Shown: positions 28,101-39,884 of the stretch, piece after piece | Layout of the letters: each line of letters starts with the position of its first letter | Numbering within the stretch: the first letter of the stretch is position 1 | Assembly (NCBI GenBank): GCA_003956705.1 | Contig: QZCP01000079.1 | Span: 193,090-257,089, forward strand | Reading direction: 5' to 3' | From: Brevipalpus yothersi | Taxonomy: Eukaryota > Arthropoda > Arachnida > Trombidiformes > Tenuipalpidae | Length of the DNA stretch: 64,000 bases | Position numbers and translations under genes: made by a program | Notes under the pieces: model-generated | Database searches by the model: none | Told to the model about the DNA's origin: nothing | What the model saw: the letters and a program-made list of their open reading frames with translations, nothing else

Positions 28101-30147
28101 CCGATACGGAAGAACTCTTCCATACGATCAATTTGATCACATGGTGTCTGAAAGCAATAGAAGTAAAGATGATGAGCTCGCTGAGATATTGAAGAATCAA
28201 TTGATGGAGAAGGAAAAAGCGTTAACAGATTTACGATTGGAAGCATTAGCAGCCGCTCATCAATTAGATAATTTTAAAGAGATGATGAATAGAATGCATT
28301 CTGAGATGCAAAATTTGAAACATGATAATGATCGTCTGCAGCGGATGATAATGTCCAATTCTATGGCATCATCAAAGAGTTCCGAATTATCTTCAGCATG
28401 TTTGGGATTGACTTCACCTACCTCTGAGCAAGAGCCAAAACAGCAACAACAGCAATTGAGCCAACAACAACGTCAATCGATCACCTCAAATGAAGAAAAT
28501 ACAACTCCTGATGACAATAGAAAAGTTATTATATCAATTGCTGGCATGCAAATTGGTTCCCTAAAAATAGGCTCCGAAACGACTTGGAGTATTTTAGACA
28601 ATTTGATTCGCAAAAATGTGCAAGATTATTTGGACAGAATTGATCCTAATCGAGAACTTGGCTTGTCCATAGATTGTATCGCTTTCTATGAAGTGGGTAA
28701 AGTCAAGCAAGTTCGAAGTCTTCGAAGTTCTACCTCATCAGCACCAGAATTGCTTCCCTTCGGTTACATAGATAATGAATCAAATATAGTAGTTCACTGT
28801 AAATCTCACTTGGATCGTTTCGCTTTCGAAACTTTGATCCCAAAACCAATTATACAACGATTTGTGAGCCTACTCAATGAACACAAACGATTGATATTTT
28901 ATGGTCCTTCTGGTGTTGGTAAAACTTATTTGGCCCAAAGAATTGCCGAATTTTTGGTGATGAAACTACAAAAAGGCAGTCGAATGAGCAGATCAAGTTT
29001 CGAATCGGATGATCTGAATTCTTATGGTGAATACCAGTGTCCACCGGGATCAATTGCAACCTTTACGATTGATGAAAAATCAGCTAGTGAACTTAAATCG
29101 TACTTATCTACTCTGGAAGATCAACTGGATGCTTCATCTCCACATGAACTGCCAACAGTGGTGATATTGGATAATTTACATCATGTCTCATCAATTGATG
29201 AAGTTTTTGGTGGCAATTTAACAATGCCAGGCAAAAAATTGTAAGTAAAATTGTAATCCACTAAGCAGTATTGTATTCATCAAATTTTGATCCATACTGA
29301 TTCATCACATCATTTTTATCGTCATCACTCTATACAGCCCACTCATCATTGGAACGATGAGTCAAAATAGTTCCACTTCCGATTGTAATTTACAAACTAA
29401 CCATCACTTCCGTTGGCTTCTGTGTGCCAATCATATGGAGCCAGTTCAAGGTCTATTACATCGTTACTTACGCCGTAAATTAGTTTCAACTGAATTAGAG
29501 CATGGCTCAACCAACGTGAGCAGTCCAAGTGATATGATCTCGGTAGTTGATTGGATTACGCAAGCTTGGACCCAAATTAATTGTTTCATTGAACAAAATC
29601 ATTCCTCTGAGCTAACATTAGGTAAGTATTGCTTCTTATTATCACAATTTCGATGGGAAAAACTTTTGGCATGTGTTGAGAATCATGTGTCATTTTATGA
29701 GTGGCTATTCTTGAAATTGAATTTACTCTTTTTGCCTCATCATCAGGACCTGGAATGTTTTTATCGTGCCCAATGGAGATAGAAAAGGCTAAAAAATGGT
29801 TCATCGAGCTGTGGAATCTATCCATCAGACCATACTTAATCCATGTTACTCGCGATGGAATCCAGAAGAATGGTTTACGAGGAAATTTTGAAGATCCTAG
29901 TGAATGGATACTGAAAACATGTCCATGGAGACAAAACGAAGACAGTCCAATTGGATTGGGCTTGAATCCACTCAAATTAGAAGATTTACAGCCTCAGATG
30001 AATATCAAAATTGGAAATACAAACTCAGATCCATTATCAGACATGCTGAAACGACTCCAAGTGGCTACCACAAACTTGGGCAGAAATAGTCTCGATAGTT
30101 GTCCTGTGAATTCTAGTCAATCAGTGATGAAACCAACAGACTCGTAA
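18554..30147 (+). CDS. NAV: Neuron navigator (NAV/sickie) homologue with AAA+ domain
   Basis: Exons 18554-19974, 25569-27051, 27257-27358, 27422-27674, 27758-29240, 29338-29621 and 29747-30147 join in phase to give 1808 aa. The N-terminal half is low-complexity, Ser/Asn/His-rich and basic, as in the disordered cytoskeleton-binding part of NAV proteins. Exons 3-4 encode the conserved coiled coil (MRKLKRDLE, then VTAFEQSLGAMTARLQ). Exon 5 starts the C-terminal AAA+ module, with Walker A GPSGVGKTYLA at about residues 1468-1478 and Walker B VVILDN near 1553. After it come the NAV signatures FRWLLCANHMEPVQG and FLSCPMEI. NAV proteins act on microtubules and actin during neurite outgrowth and migration; Drosophila sickie is the insect relative. 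No calponin-homology domain was seen. The start codon has an in-frame stop just upstream. Further exons could hide in the 5.6-kb first intron. Family assignment is very secure. Confidence 0.93.
22578..22624. repeat. (CT)n microsatellite
   Basis: A CT run of about 47 bases inside the first navigator intron. Confidence 0.95.
25111..25161. repeat. (CT)n microsatellite
   Basis: A CT run of about 51 bases, 400 bases before the navigator exon at 25569. Confidence 0.95.
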
Positions 30148-30225
30148 AGCTTCCATGCGAAAAAAGAATTGACTCGAAAATTGATTTGTTAGAAAATTTT
30201 CTCAACAATTTTTAAGGCTTTTGTT

Positions 30226-30231
30226 AATAAA
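30226..30231 (+). promoter_or_regulatory. Polyadenylation signal AATAAA of the navigator gene
   Basis: A canonical AATAAA lies 79 bases after the navigator stop codon, before the convergent Rab1-like gene on the other strand. The two 3' ends are only about 500 bases apart. Confidence 0.6.
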
Positions 30232-30651
30232 ATTTGAATAGCATTATTATCACGAAAATTATCAAATAGGCACAGAAATTACTATTACTGATGGGTGACC
30301 TCGAAGGAGGGTTCGAAGAGACCTCTTTATAGGCACAGTCTAGTAGGATATGTTGGCACTCTTGTGAGATAGGAAAAACAAATCCTTCAGGATAATTGTG
30401 ATGAGGCTCATCTGTCAAGTAGTTACTTTGGCCAGCTTGTTTCACCTACAAAGCTAGCATCAAAAGCTAGAAAAACTATAACAAAATCGATGTTCACCCA
30501 ACAATGAGATCAGAAGAGAATTTCAACCTCGAAAACATCAGAAATTATGAAGATTAATTTAGTTTTCGAAGGAAAATTCGGATGAACTTGCATCATTTTT
30601 TCACACACACATTTGTTGTTGAGGAAAATGCAGGAAATGTGTCACACAAAA

Positions 30652-31674
30652 TTAGTAACAGCATCTCCACGGAGGATCTACTTGGCTGGTGGATGGATTA
30701 ATCAAATCAGATTGATCAGGACTTTGAATGGCTCCCGGGACAATATTATTCTTGATTTTAGCGGCCATTGTGAAAAAAGCTTGCTCAACATTTGTCGAGT
30801 TTTTGGCCGATGTTTCCAGAAAAGGTATGCCCAGCTGTTCAGCGAAATCTTTGGCTGATGCATAATCAACAGCTCTCTCTGAATGTAAATCACATTTGTT
30901 CCCAACCAATAATTTAACTACATTTTCACTGGCATGACGATCCACCTCATCCAGCCATCGTTTAACATTGTTAACCGAGGTTAACTTGGTGACATCATAA
31001 ACCACTATCACACCGTGAGCTCCTCTGTAGTAGAGAGATGTGATTGTTCGAAATCTGTTTAAAAGAGAAAGAAAGTTGTAATGTGTTACATCCGAAATAA
31101 ATCACCATCACCATTAACTACAGAAAGGAATTCATTTTCCTCTTTGTATCTTGTTAACGATGTTATTTTTGGCCTCAAGTCAAGCCATTTGCTCACCTCT
31201 CTTGGCCTGCAGTGTCCCATATTTGTAATTTAACTCTTGTCCCTTCCAAATCAATGGTTTTAACCATAAAATCTACACCAAAAGTTGATTCCAATGATTC
31301 GGAGAAAGTATCATCAGCAAATCGAAATAATAAGGATGACTTGCCAACACCTGAATCGCCAATGAGCAGCAATTTGAACAGGTAATCGCTGATTATGATT
31401 ACATGCCATTCAGTAACACCACACACAAAGAATCGAATTGATGATGGTCATTTCAATATCAACCATTCATTTGGAATGATAATAAATCAAGTGTGATAAG
31501 GAAAAGGAAGAAGAAGAACGTAATCGTATTAGTTATATACATTTTTTTTCTCTCACCCTAAAACACACACATTTTTCGAAGCATCACACCAACAAACATG
31601 TAAAGTGTGTATGCACTCATGATTAGTGTGTTTGTATACATGTTTTCGAATGAAACTTACTATTCACGATTCAT
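30652..31674 (-). CDS. Rab1-like: Divergent Rab1-like small GTPase (copy 1)
   Basis: Exons on the minus strand: 31661-31674 (14 coding bases, MNRE plus two bases), 31197-31388 and 30652-31054, giving 202 aa. All guanine-nucleotide motifs are present: P-loop [22 protein letters not shown] and ETSAK. The exon structure is the same as in the two Rab1 genes to the right, so it is a tandem paralogue. It is clearly diverged. The switch I/effector stretch reads STFGVDFMVKTI where Rab1 has [12 protein letters not shown]. The C-terminal tail ends CCY instead of CC, an unusual arrangement for double geranylgeranylation. Rab1 proteins control ER-to-Golgi vesicle traffic. Changed effector residues suggest altered partners, but the gene shows no breaks. 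Confidence 0.9.
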
Positions 31675-33178
31675 GATGATGACGATAATACAAAATGATT
31701 CCTGTTACAAAAAAAAATGTAGAGATGATCACGAGCAAGTGTGTGAGTGTGTGTGTGTGTGTGTTTGGTTGGGGTTGATGAACAAAATACAGTAGACCAC
31801 AAATAATCCAAAGCAAAACGCCAATCTACGGAAAACATTGGCAACATGTAGGCAAATACGTGAATTGGTTGTTGTCCATCGTGATTATCATCATCATCAC
31901 ACTATCATCAAGCGTCTACAAGATTATTCAATCTAGACACACACAATTTTTTGTACACTACAAACAATATAAATGTACACACAAAAACATGAAAAACGGT
32001 ATTTTTCCACTTCAACACACTTTCTCTTTCGTTAAATGTGAGAAGCCAGAGACGGAGAAAAAAAAAAGCTCTACACGATAAACTTACACAATCTTATGGG
32101 ATTTTCTAACTAAACGAGAATAAAAATCACATGTAAATTGAATATATAAATCGAAAAATATATCAAGTTATTTTTTCAAGTGAAAAAAAAACTTCTCTCT
32201 CTCTTCCTCTTTCTCTTTCACTCTTTCTTACCGAAAGAATGTTAATTATTCATTCATCATGATGATGATGAAAAAAATTTTTATTTGGTTTACTTGATGA
32301 GTCATGAAGAAGGCAACTGTTTACTTCTCCCAAGAGGGCGACAGCTTAACGTTGGAATTTAGCTTCGATCGTTTTCGAATTTTTCGTTGCAACGAATCCT
32401 TGCAATACATAATGGAATGATGTTATTCTCTTTCTCTGCTATGGGCTGGTAAATTGTTTGATTTGATTGTGTTTGATGGTTTATCAATTGGGAATTGAGT
32501 TCTGTGGGAGAAAAGGTGTGTGTGAATTATGATTCGTCAAGGGTTGTGTGTTTATTGGATTGTTGTTGTGACGTTGAAAATGTAGCGGTGTTGATGCTTT
32601 CAATTGAGGATTTTCTTTCGGAAAAAAATTATTCACCTTATTATATATATTTACGATAACATGTTGATGCTTGAATTACTCCAGCCGATGCGCAACAATC
32701 ACTCATGATCAAAACATGAGATTATTATTGAATGAAAATACTATTGTTTTGATAATACTAGGAAGAAGGAGAATATTTACATCATTCCCAAGAGATCTAA
32801 TATTTAACAGAACTTCGTATATTAGGGACTTTTACCTATTGAATTAGATGATAATCTTGTTCTGAAAAGCGTGTTCTACTAAACCATTTTTTCTGTTCTT
32901 CAGAAATGTTGCAAGCCAATCAATTATCTTTCAGGAGCAATACAAGTCACAGCTAATCATGCTGAACGTAATTGATGTATGGGAACGGGAAAAAAATGAG
33001 AGCTATTATTTGAGACACAAATTAAACTAAAAATTTGCTTTAATCAATTGACGGGAAGTAAAGGCCAAAGATACAATACTTCTCCCTCGACAATGATCCC
33101 AGAAAATCCACAAAGAATAGGACGAAAATAGTTCAAGGATAGAAGATGTAAGGAAGGTGGCAGCATATCAATGTACAA
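31675..33178. other. Intergenic spacer between Rab1 paralogues
   Basis: Contains a short GT run near 31.75 kb and AT-rich unique DNA. The minus-strand promoter and untranslated leader of Rab1-like copy 1 should lie just right of 31674, and the 3' end of Rab1 copy 2 near 33.1 kb. No coding exon seen. Confidence 0.6.
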
Positions 33179-34198
33179 TTAACAACAGCCCGATGAAGAC
33201 TTGACCGGGGTAGATGATGGATTGATTCCGCTAGGTAAACCTGCGCCTGGAGCTCCTGGACCGCCCATTCCTCCTGGTCCTGGTCCCATACGACTCTTAA
33301 TTTCGGCTGCCATCGTTAAAAAGGCTTGCTCAACGTTTGTCGAGTTTTTAGCTGATGTTTCCAGGAAAGGTATGCCTAGCTGTTCGGCGAACTCTTTAGC
33401 AGTAGTATAATCGACTACTTTTTTTGACTGCAAGTCACATTTGTTGCCTACCAACAGTTTATTAACATTGTCACAGGCGTAACGGTCTATTTCGTGTAGC
33501 CACTGTTTCACATTATTGAAGGTCTCTGAATCATCTACAGCGTAAACTACTATAATACCGTGGGCTCCTCTGTAGTAGGAAGAAGTGATTGTTCGGAACC
33601 TGTTGAAAGATGAGGCAAAAAAGTGTATAATTAAGAGTTAGAAACACTGATGGCGATGGTGTTAAAACTTTTCTCCAGAGAAAAAGGGAGAGAAAAGTTG
33701 TCGTGTTCAAAGGAAACTAACCTTTCCTGACCTGCAGTGTCCCATATCTGCAATTTAATAGTTTTACCTTCCAATTCTATTGTTCTTATTTTAAAATCAA
33801 CCCCAATAGTGGATATATATGACTCTGTATAAGTGTCATCAGCAAATCGGAGGAGTAAACATGACTTGCCAACACCTGAGTCTCCGATAAGAAGCAATTT
33901 GAACAGGTAGTCACTGTACATCCAACCATTGCACAGGTATCATCGCAACACATTGAGCAAGATGAGATTATTCACGATGATATTAATCATTTCCCAACAG
34001 CAATGATGATGATTGATCAGACCAATCAAACAATAAGAAAAGAATGATGATGATGATGATGATGAAGAGAAGAAGAAAAGAGGAGAAAAAATATTGTCTT
34101 AATATGTGTGATCAGCTTGCAAGAAAAATTATAACAGACTTCGCAATTTTTCAACACTCATATTGATCGAAAAGCAAAACTTACTATTCTGGATTCAT
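33179..34198 (-). CDS. Rab1: Rab1 small GTPase (copy 2)
   Basis: Exons 34185-34198 (14 coding bases), 33722-33913 and 33179-33599 give 208 aa. The start [20 protein letters not shown], switch I [38 protein letters not shown], ETSAK and C-terminal GCC are those of a canonical Rab1A, which regulates ER-Golgi transport when anchored by two geranylgeranyl groups. The tail is glycine/proline rich. It is almost identical to copy 3, except for the segment after YYRGAHG. There copy 2 reads VVYAVDDSETFNN, changing the conserved YDVTD motif, while copy 3 keeps it. The introns of the two copies look unrelated although exon 2 and most of exon 3 are nearly identical. The gene is intact. Confidence 0.95.
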
Positions 34199-35421
34199 GG
34201 TGGATAGTGAAGATATTTACTCAATACCAATCAAATTTAATACAACACAATCACCAATAAATATGTAATCAATTAAAATACGCTAGCCCAAGTGATTACC
34301 CAAAAAAAAATGATTGATTCGGACTTTTTACACTGAACACTGTATTCACGTCATTCACACAAGCAAGTTAAAAGTCTTTGCATGATAACGCCCCTTCCGA
34401 CAGATGGCGTTACTGTTTCCAGGTGTTTCACAGAATTTTATCTCATCGTTTCGTTCGAACGAACAAAAATTTCTTTCGGGATTGATTTTGAGAGTGAGAG
34501 GGAATTCTTGAATGATTCATTGAAATCGATTGTTCGGATAGATACTAGGAGGTGATTGAAAATTGGATAAGAAAGGGTTATGCCCCCCATAATCGAGAGA
34601 ACTGGTGATGAAGAAAGGGATGTTGTGCGATTAGTTTTATTGAAAGTTTTTCGTCCAAAAAACTTGCAGAAAATATTCGTATTGAAAAATTGGAATATTC
34701 GAAATCTATGTGTTGACGATATGGGTCTACTCAAGTTTTGGGGGTTGCGATAAGAATCATGCAATATTTTGATCCGAATCTGCATTCTTGAGACCCCTAA
34801 TAGAAGAAACATAAACAGTTAGAGATGCGTGTGAGCTCGACATGAGTACTCGAATCCTTCAGGAATTTTTTTTAACCCATTTGAATGATTAACTATTGCA
34901 TGATCAGCCTAGCTTATTGTGAAATTTGAGCTGTAATCATTTTATGGCCTGATTTAGTACAATCTCATGCTCTGGCTGATGAGATTTGTAAACATTTTCT
35001 TTCCATCTTGAGATTGAGAAATTGTGTGAATTTCATGGACCGTTGAGATAATTTGTGCAATTGATGAGAATATTTTTACTTTCATTTTGTGTGTAATATT
35101 TTTCAAAAGCTTTTTCAACAAAAGAAAAGTCATAATAAATTCAAAACTCCATCTAATGTTTCTTTTTATTCGTATTTTGTGGAAAAATTGAAATTAATGA
35201 GTGATAGTACAGAGTAAAAAGCATTTTTTTTCACTCCAGATTCATGATGAGGTATATATCTTAGGGTTGACCAAGCTCACTGTAACCCCAGAGATTCACA
35301 AACCAACTTCGAATATTCAGGTACTTATAGATTCTACATCAAGAGTCGGTAGGTAAAATTTTTGTATGATAAATCTCATGTGAGCACACATCAGTAGATG
35401 TAAGTTTACTGATTAGTTTCC
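34199..35421. other. Intergenic region
   Basis: Contains a 124-codon minus-strand frame (34438-34812) without any domain, signal peptide or splice support; I do not call it. The rest is AT-rich unique DNA. It should include the upstream promoter of Rab1 copy 2. Confidence 0.55.
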
Positions 35422-35884
35422 TCATCGATCACGATCAAACCAATCACTAACTTGATCTCTTACTCCTTCCCAAAAATCGCTTGCTCTCTCCTGAAATCTT
35501 TGGAATCCTTGCTTAGCTCGGCCAAGTATTGTTGGAGCAACTTCGGTTGACTCTTCCTCATCTCCACCGGTCACTAGAGGATCATCTTGTCGCCTCATTA
35601 AGCTTGGACCTCTTCCTTCGATGTATAGATGACCTAGTCAGTGGTGAACAGAGAAAACACACTCATGATTATGGCGCGATTCTATTTTCCATCTTATATT
35701 CATTCCAAAGAGAACGGAGAAAGACCTCACATTCATCCGGAAAGGAAGGTAGACACACACATTTTCACTGAACAATTCACTCACCTTGTTGATCTATTGG
35801 AAGATTCGCTGGATATCCTGCGGAATGATGGATTATGAAAAAAATTCCAAGGATGGACACAAATAAGACACCGTAGGTAGACAT
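35422..35884 (-). CDS. Small secreted protein with amphipathic C-terminal helix
   Basis: Two exons, 35785-35884 and 35422-35633, join in phase (GTGAGT donor, CTAG acceptor) and encode 103 aa. The first about 22 residues are a clear signal peptide (a hydrophobic run VLFVSILGIFFII, then a small-residue site before YPAN). The mature part has an Arg-Arg-Gln site after RGPSLM, where a proprotein convertase could cut. An acidic stretch follows. The last about 30 residues (AKQGFQRFQERASDFW, then EGVRDQVSDWF) should form a charged amphipathic helix. There are no cysteines. I do not recognise the family. The helix resembles lipid-binding or membrane-active secreted peptides only in general character. 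The phase match, signal peptide and clean stop support a real gene. Confidence 0.65.
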
Positions 35885-36105
35885 TTTGGATGAACGATCG
35901 CTCGCCTCGGTAAACAGTCCTAAATGGCACGAAATCAGGTAATGACAAACGCTTATATAGTTGCCTAAATTGAAATAGTTCTCCCTACTCGTTAACATAC
36001 CAAGTGAGCTTAAACATTTTACATGAAAGTTATGCTGGAAGGGGCTTATCAGGGGGAGGAAGATTTGGGAGAGAGAAGAAAGAATTGAGCATGAGAAAGT
36101 TAAGT

Positions 36106-36156
<51 letters not shown>

Positions 36157-36546
36157 ACTGATTTAAAGGAATGATATTCAGGGAGGTTATTTACATCCAA
36201 AAGTACAAAACCTTTGATTAGATATAATTCAAGAAGCATGCAGGTAACTTAACGGTCGATCAATGGAGCAATCAGTAGTCCATAACTTATTCTCGCTCTT
36301 CGTCGATCATTCAACGCAATTTTCATCACCAGAATCTGTCTTCGCTGGTGTCAGAGTGGCGTCTCGGAAGGATTGATTCACAAAAAATCGGTCAATAAAA
36401 AAGGTTCCTTTTCTTTTCTACAATGATGATGATATCAACTTATTCTCTCAAGTTCCTGTCTTCAAATTCAAATTCTCTAATTTCCGTTGCCTTACTCGTC
36501 TCCGATTTTTTAGCCTTTGTCAATGACCCTTGCATACTTTTTTCTT

Positions 36547-36590
<44 letters not shown>

Positions 36591-38069
36591 ACTCTTTCCA
36601 TATCATCTGATCTCAATTGGTTCCTCTCGATTTGAATGGAAAGTAAAGGCTCATATCGTGCTGATTTTGGACATCTATTATGAGGAGGAACCAGTAGAAT
36701 GCAAACGATCTGATTTGAAATGGAAAAAAAAGAACCAATTGTGGGTTCCAGAATGTCGCTTTGAACAAAAAATTCAATTCTGATTGAATTATTTTCTCTA
36801 CTTTCAGGGGCCATATGAGTAGAGAAGAGGGTGATAGAGAGAAAAAGGGGGAGGATTAAGAGGAGAAGAAGGAGGTAAAACGATTGTCTGAAATCATCCA
36901 TTCAACCACAATCGATTTCTACCCAACAAGTGGAGATATTTTCAGCCTTTGATCATCGGCTCATTAAGCATTTTTTCTCACTTCCGAAATATACATTCAT
37001 TCGCATAACTTTCCCTACTAATAATCGGTGAGAGTGAAAAATTTGGCTCAAAAATTTATATTTACAAGCCTCAAAAAGCTATAAGCGTAAATAAATGTAA
37101 TATATTAATCACTTTCTCGCTCACACACACACACAAAATCTTGGTTTGATTATTTTCGAGGATGCGGAACGAAAATTCTTTTTTTTCTCTCTTGTACATG
37201 TATGCTTCCTTCCGATTGTTCATCACATATCAGCTCATTCGATGACATTAAAAGTTTTATGTAAAATAAGTACACATAAACCCAGAAAGAATTTCATTAG
37301 TAGAACTCGGATTGAGCCTTTATCGATAATTCTCAAAAAAGAATTGATGGCTTCTTGAAAAAGAAAATATCGTGATCAGTTAGCAGTTATTATTTGATAA
37401 ACTCTACTTGATTACCAAATTTTGCTTTAATTTATGTATCAATTTTCAGGGCTCCATAAGCATGTACGAAAATTTTTCAAAGTACATGTACTTCGATAGG
37501 TGTTCCAATAAGATACAAAAAGTAATTTGAGCTTGTATATCTTTTCCAATCTAGCTGTGAAAATCTTCACATTTTCATCACTCATGATATAGCCTTATCA
37601 TGAGTGAGAAAGAGAAAGGGAAAACCTATCAATGAGACATTATCTCATTTGAAGAAATGAATTACATTTTCTACCGCCAAGAAAACATTACAGTCCTAAA
37701 ATAATGCTTCATCACTACCTTAACACAGCAGATACGAAATGGAAAGTGAATCTTGTTACATCTGGAAAGTACTAGCTGATCGGATAGTCAAATGTGATGA
37801 TGTAAAGTACACAAAAGTCATGTGAGAAATAAAATTTTTATGATAAATGTATTTAAAGCTCTCAAATTTGATGAGTTTTCTAATTCACAGGTACCGAATA
37901 TTGCTGTTGTGAAGCGCGCACCTTTAACGATGAAGAAAAAAAAGATAGTTTCCAAGGGAAAAGTTTTTCGGTAATAAATTCCAAGCACCTTTCATGAGGA
38001 AGTAAGTAATCAATTAAGTAAATCGAGAAGAAGAATATCAGCCATTCAGGTCAATGGAGATCTTTAATC
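35885..38069. other. Intergenic region with GA/CT repeats
   Basis: Includes a GA run at about 36113-36154 and a CT-rich run at about 36549-36596. A 153-codon minus-strand frame across the second repeat begins with a hydrophobic stretch, but it is mostly low-complexity sequence and has no other support. No gene is called. Confidence 0.55.
36113..36154. repeat. (GA)n microsatellite
   Basis: A GA run of about 42 bases in the spacer upstream of the small secreted-protein gene. Confidence 0.9.
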
Positions 38070-38900
38070 TCAACGGCCAAGCGATGGTTCAATTCCCAAA
38101 ACAATGGTCCCCTGCAGTCCACGAACACCACCCTTCAAATCCATTACATTACTTGAACCATTGTATTTAAGATAATTGTGATCCTTAAGATTGGGTACTC
38201 TAATGATTCGAGAAGTTGAATACGGTTTATTGGATGCAACTAGCTCATCAACTTTTTCCTTGAAATATATCTCTCCCGCATACACATCTCGACCGGAAAG
38301 CATTACTAACACATTGATATGCATCGTACGGTAAGGAGCCCATCCTGGAACGATTGTCGAAAAATTGGCCCATCCTTGTTCATCGGTCAACTGATAGCCA
38401 CGAAGAAATCGTTGAGAATCACGAGGCTCACAATGACCACCCAGACTACACTGTTTGATTTGTAGTGGCGAGAAACCAGAGTATAAACCTTTACTATTAC
38501 AATGCCATACATTTACGGATGCATTCACTATTGGCTCACAATTGTAGACGTGAATAATTTGTATACCAAAATCTAGAGGAATACCTTGTCTTGTGTCACG
38601 AATATTCGAACGATTGGGCGAATCTCGAATGTAGAATGAATCAAGTGGTGATAGTGGTGATGGTGTACAGTTCACTTGGGGAGGTCTGCTAAGTAGCTGG
38701 TGGTCATCAATAAAGGATCGTCCACTATGAAATCTTTCTGCACCTCTCTCCTCGATGTGATCATTGCCCGCTTGAGACACATTTATTGATGACAACACAA
38801 GTAGAATCAAAATAAATACGATATAAAGTATCAAACTATAAGCTTTCTCCAGGGCACTAACGGCAATCATCATCATTTCATCTGACAATTTAATCAGCAA
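38070..38900 (-). CDS. Secreted intradiol ring-cleavage dioxygenase-like protein, two iron ligands replaced
   Basis: A single-exon frame of 276 aa. A hydrophobic segment at about residues 19-38, ending near VSQAG, is a signal peptide or anchor; the start could be Met1 or one of Met9-11. Residues 78-215 follow the intradiol dioxygenase fold: SNIRDTRQGIPL, CEPIVNASVNVWHCNSKGLYSGF, FLRGYQLTDEQGWANFSTIVPGW, then the ligand region. In active members iron is bound by Tyr, Tyr, His, His. Here the first Tyr is kept (Tyr140), the second position of the PGWY motif is Ala188, and the HIH pair reads His194-Ile-Asn196. Tyr190 lies two residues after the lost ligand. Arg191 is kept. Secreted members of this family in mites were proposed to come from fungi and cleave catechols. 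This copy is probably catalytically altered or inactive. The frame has no breaks. It lies between Rab1 copies 2 and 3. Confidence 0.9.
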   Translation of the reverse strand: MLIKLSDEMMMIAVSALEKAYSLILYIVFILILLVLSSINVSQAGNDHIEERGAERFHSGRSFIDDHQLLSRPPQVNCTPSPLSPLDSFYIRDSPNRSNIRDTRQGIPLDFGIQIIHVYNCEPIVNASVNVWHCNSKGLYSGFSPLQIKQCSLGGHCEPRDSQRFLRGYQLTDEQGWANFSTIVPGWAPYRTMHINVLVMLSGRDVYAGEIYFKEKVDELVASNKPYSTSRIIRVPNLKDHNYLKYNGSSNVMDLKGGVRGLQGTIVLGIEPSLGR

Positions 38901-39884
38901 AGAAACAATAATTGGAGATAAAAAGTTCTATGGTTGATGAGGAGAAGCGAATAAGTAAGCAAAACTGCAAGTTCGAAATGAGCTCAGTTGCAGAAAGAAT
39001 TTATCAGTTCAGTATCAGAGGAAGAAAAAGTATCCAAAGAGGGAGAGAGAGAGAGAGAGAGAGAGAAAACGAAAGAAAGAGGATGACTTGCCAACAAAAG
39101 TGTGAGATAAATAGAGAAGGATAGTCAACTTATTAAACAAACCAAATCAACACTCCTAGGAATAGGGAGAGAGAATCACAAATTGTGAAGAGATAGTTGA
39201 ACGTGATCGGTAATTAAGGTTACAGATGGCTTAATAATGGATGCGAGAGAGTGAGTGTGTATATTAAAAATCAAGGACATGGCTAGGAAACATCGAACAT
39301 CAATTCAATAAGTCTAGAGTGATGATTCGCCATGAATGTTCCGTGAGGCTGTGAAATTGAGGTGTTGAGTGTTGGTGGAGTGGGAAAAGAGACAATCAAA
39401 TTACGACAAATGAAGATGAGAAATGAATTCCAACACTTTCGCAACTTATGATATGGATATTGTGTGTGTGTGTGAGAGAGAGAGAAAGAGGTAATTGGAG
39501 AGTTTTGTGTGTGAAAAATATTGATATAAAAGCAAACAAGAAGAATATGGATCGTGATCACGAGAGAAAAGATTAACGCGTCTGTTGATCTGATGGCGTC
39601 AGAAAGAAAAGGAGATGCGCTTAGAAGAGAAGGGCATAATCAAGATTGATCATATTGGTTGACGTTACTTATGGCGTAGCTCAAACTAAAAATTTAATTA
39701 TTTAGAATAGAAGAGGAGAAATTCCTTCCTCGGGATAGGCCCAGAATAACTGACGATCAGTGGAACGGAAAGACATGAAACTCAGAGAAAAATCTGATGA
39801 TTGGTGGAAAGTAGAGAGAGAGAAAGAGAAAGAGAAATAGAGAGAGAGAGAGAGAGATAGAGAGGGAATAAATCAAATTTATAG
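38901..39884. other. Spacer between dioxygenase-like gene and Rab1 copy 3
   Basis: Contains short GA and GT runs (about 39.04, 39.46 and 39.83 kb) and no recognisable coding exon. Confidence 0.6.

Noticed and set aside
29586..29975. 129-codon minus-strand frame
   Set aside because: Antisense shadow of the last two navigator exons.
34438..34812. 124-codon minus-strand frame between Rab1 copy 2 and the small secreted-protein gene
   Set aside because: Normal composition but no recognisable domain, signal peptide or splice partner; length is possible by chance in this region.
36440..36901. 153-codon minus-strand frame starting with a hydrophobic stretch
   Set aside because: Half of it is a GA microsatellite (Arg-Glu run), the hydrophobic start is a translated pyrimidine tract, and there is no splice or domain support.
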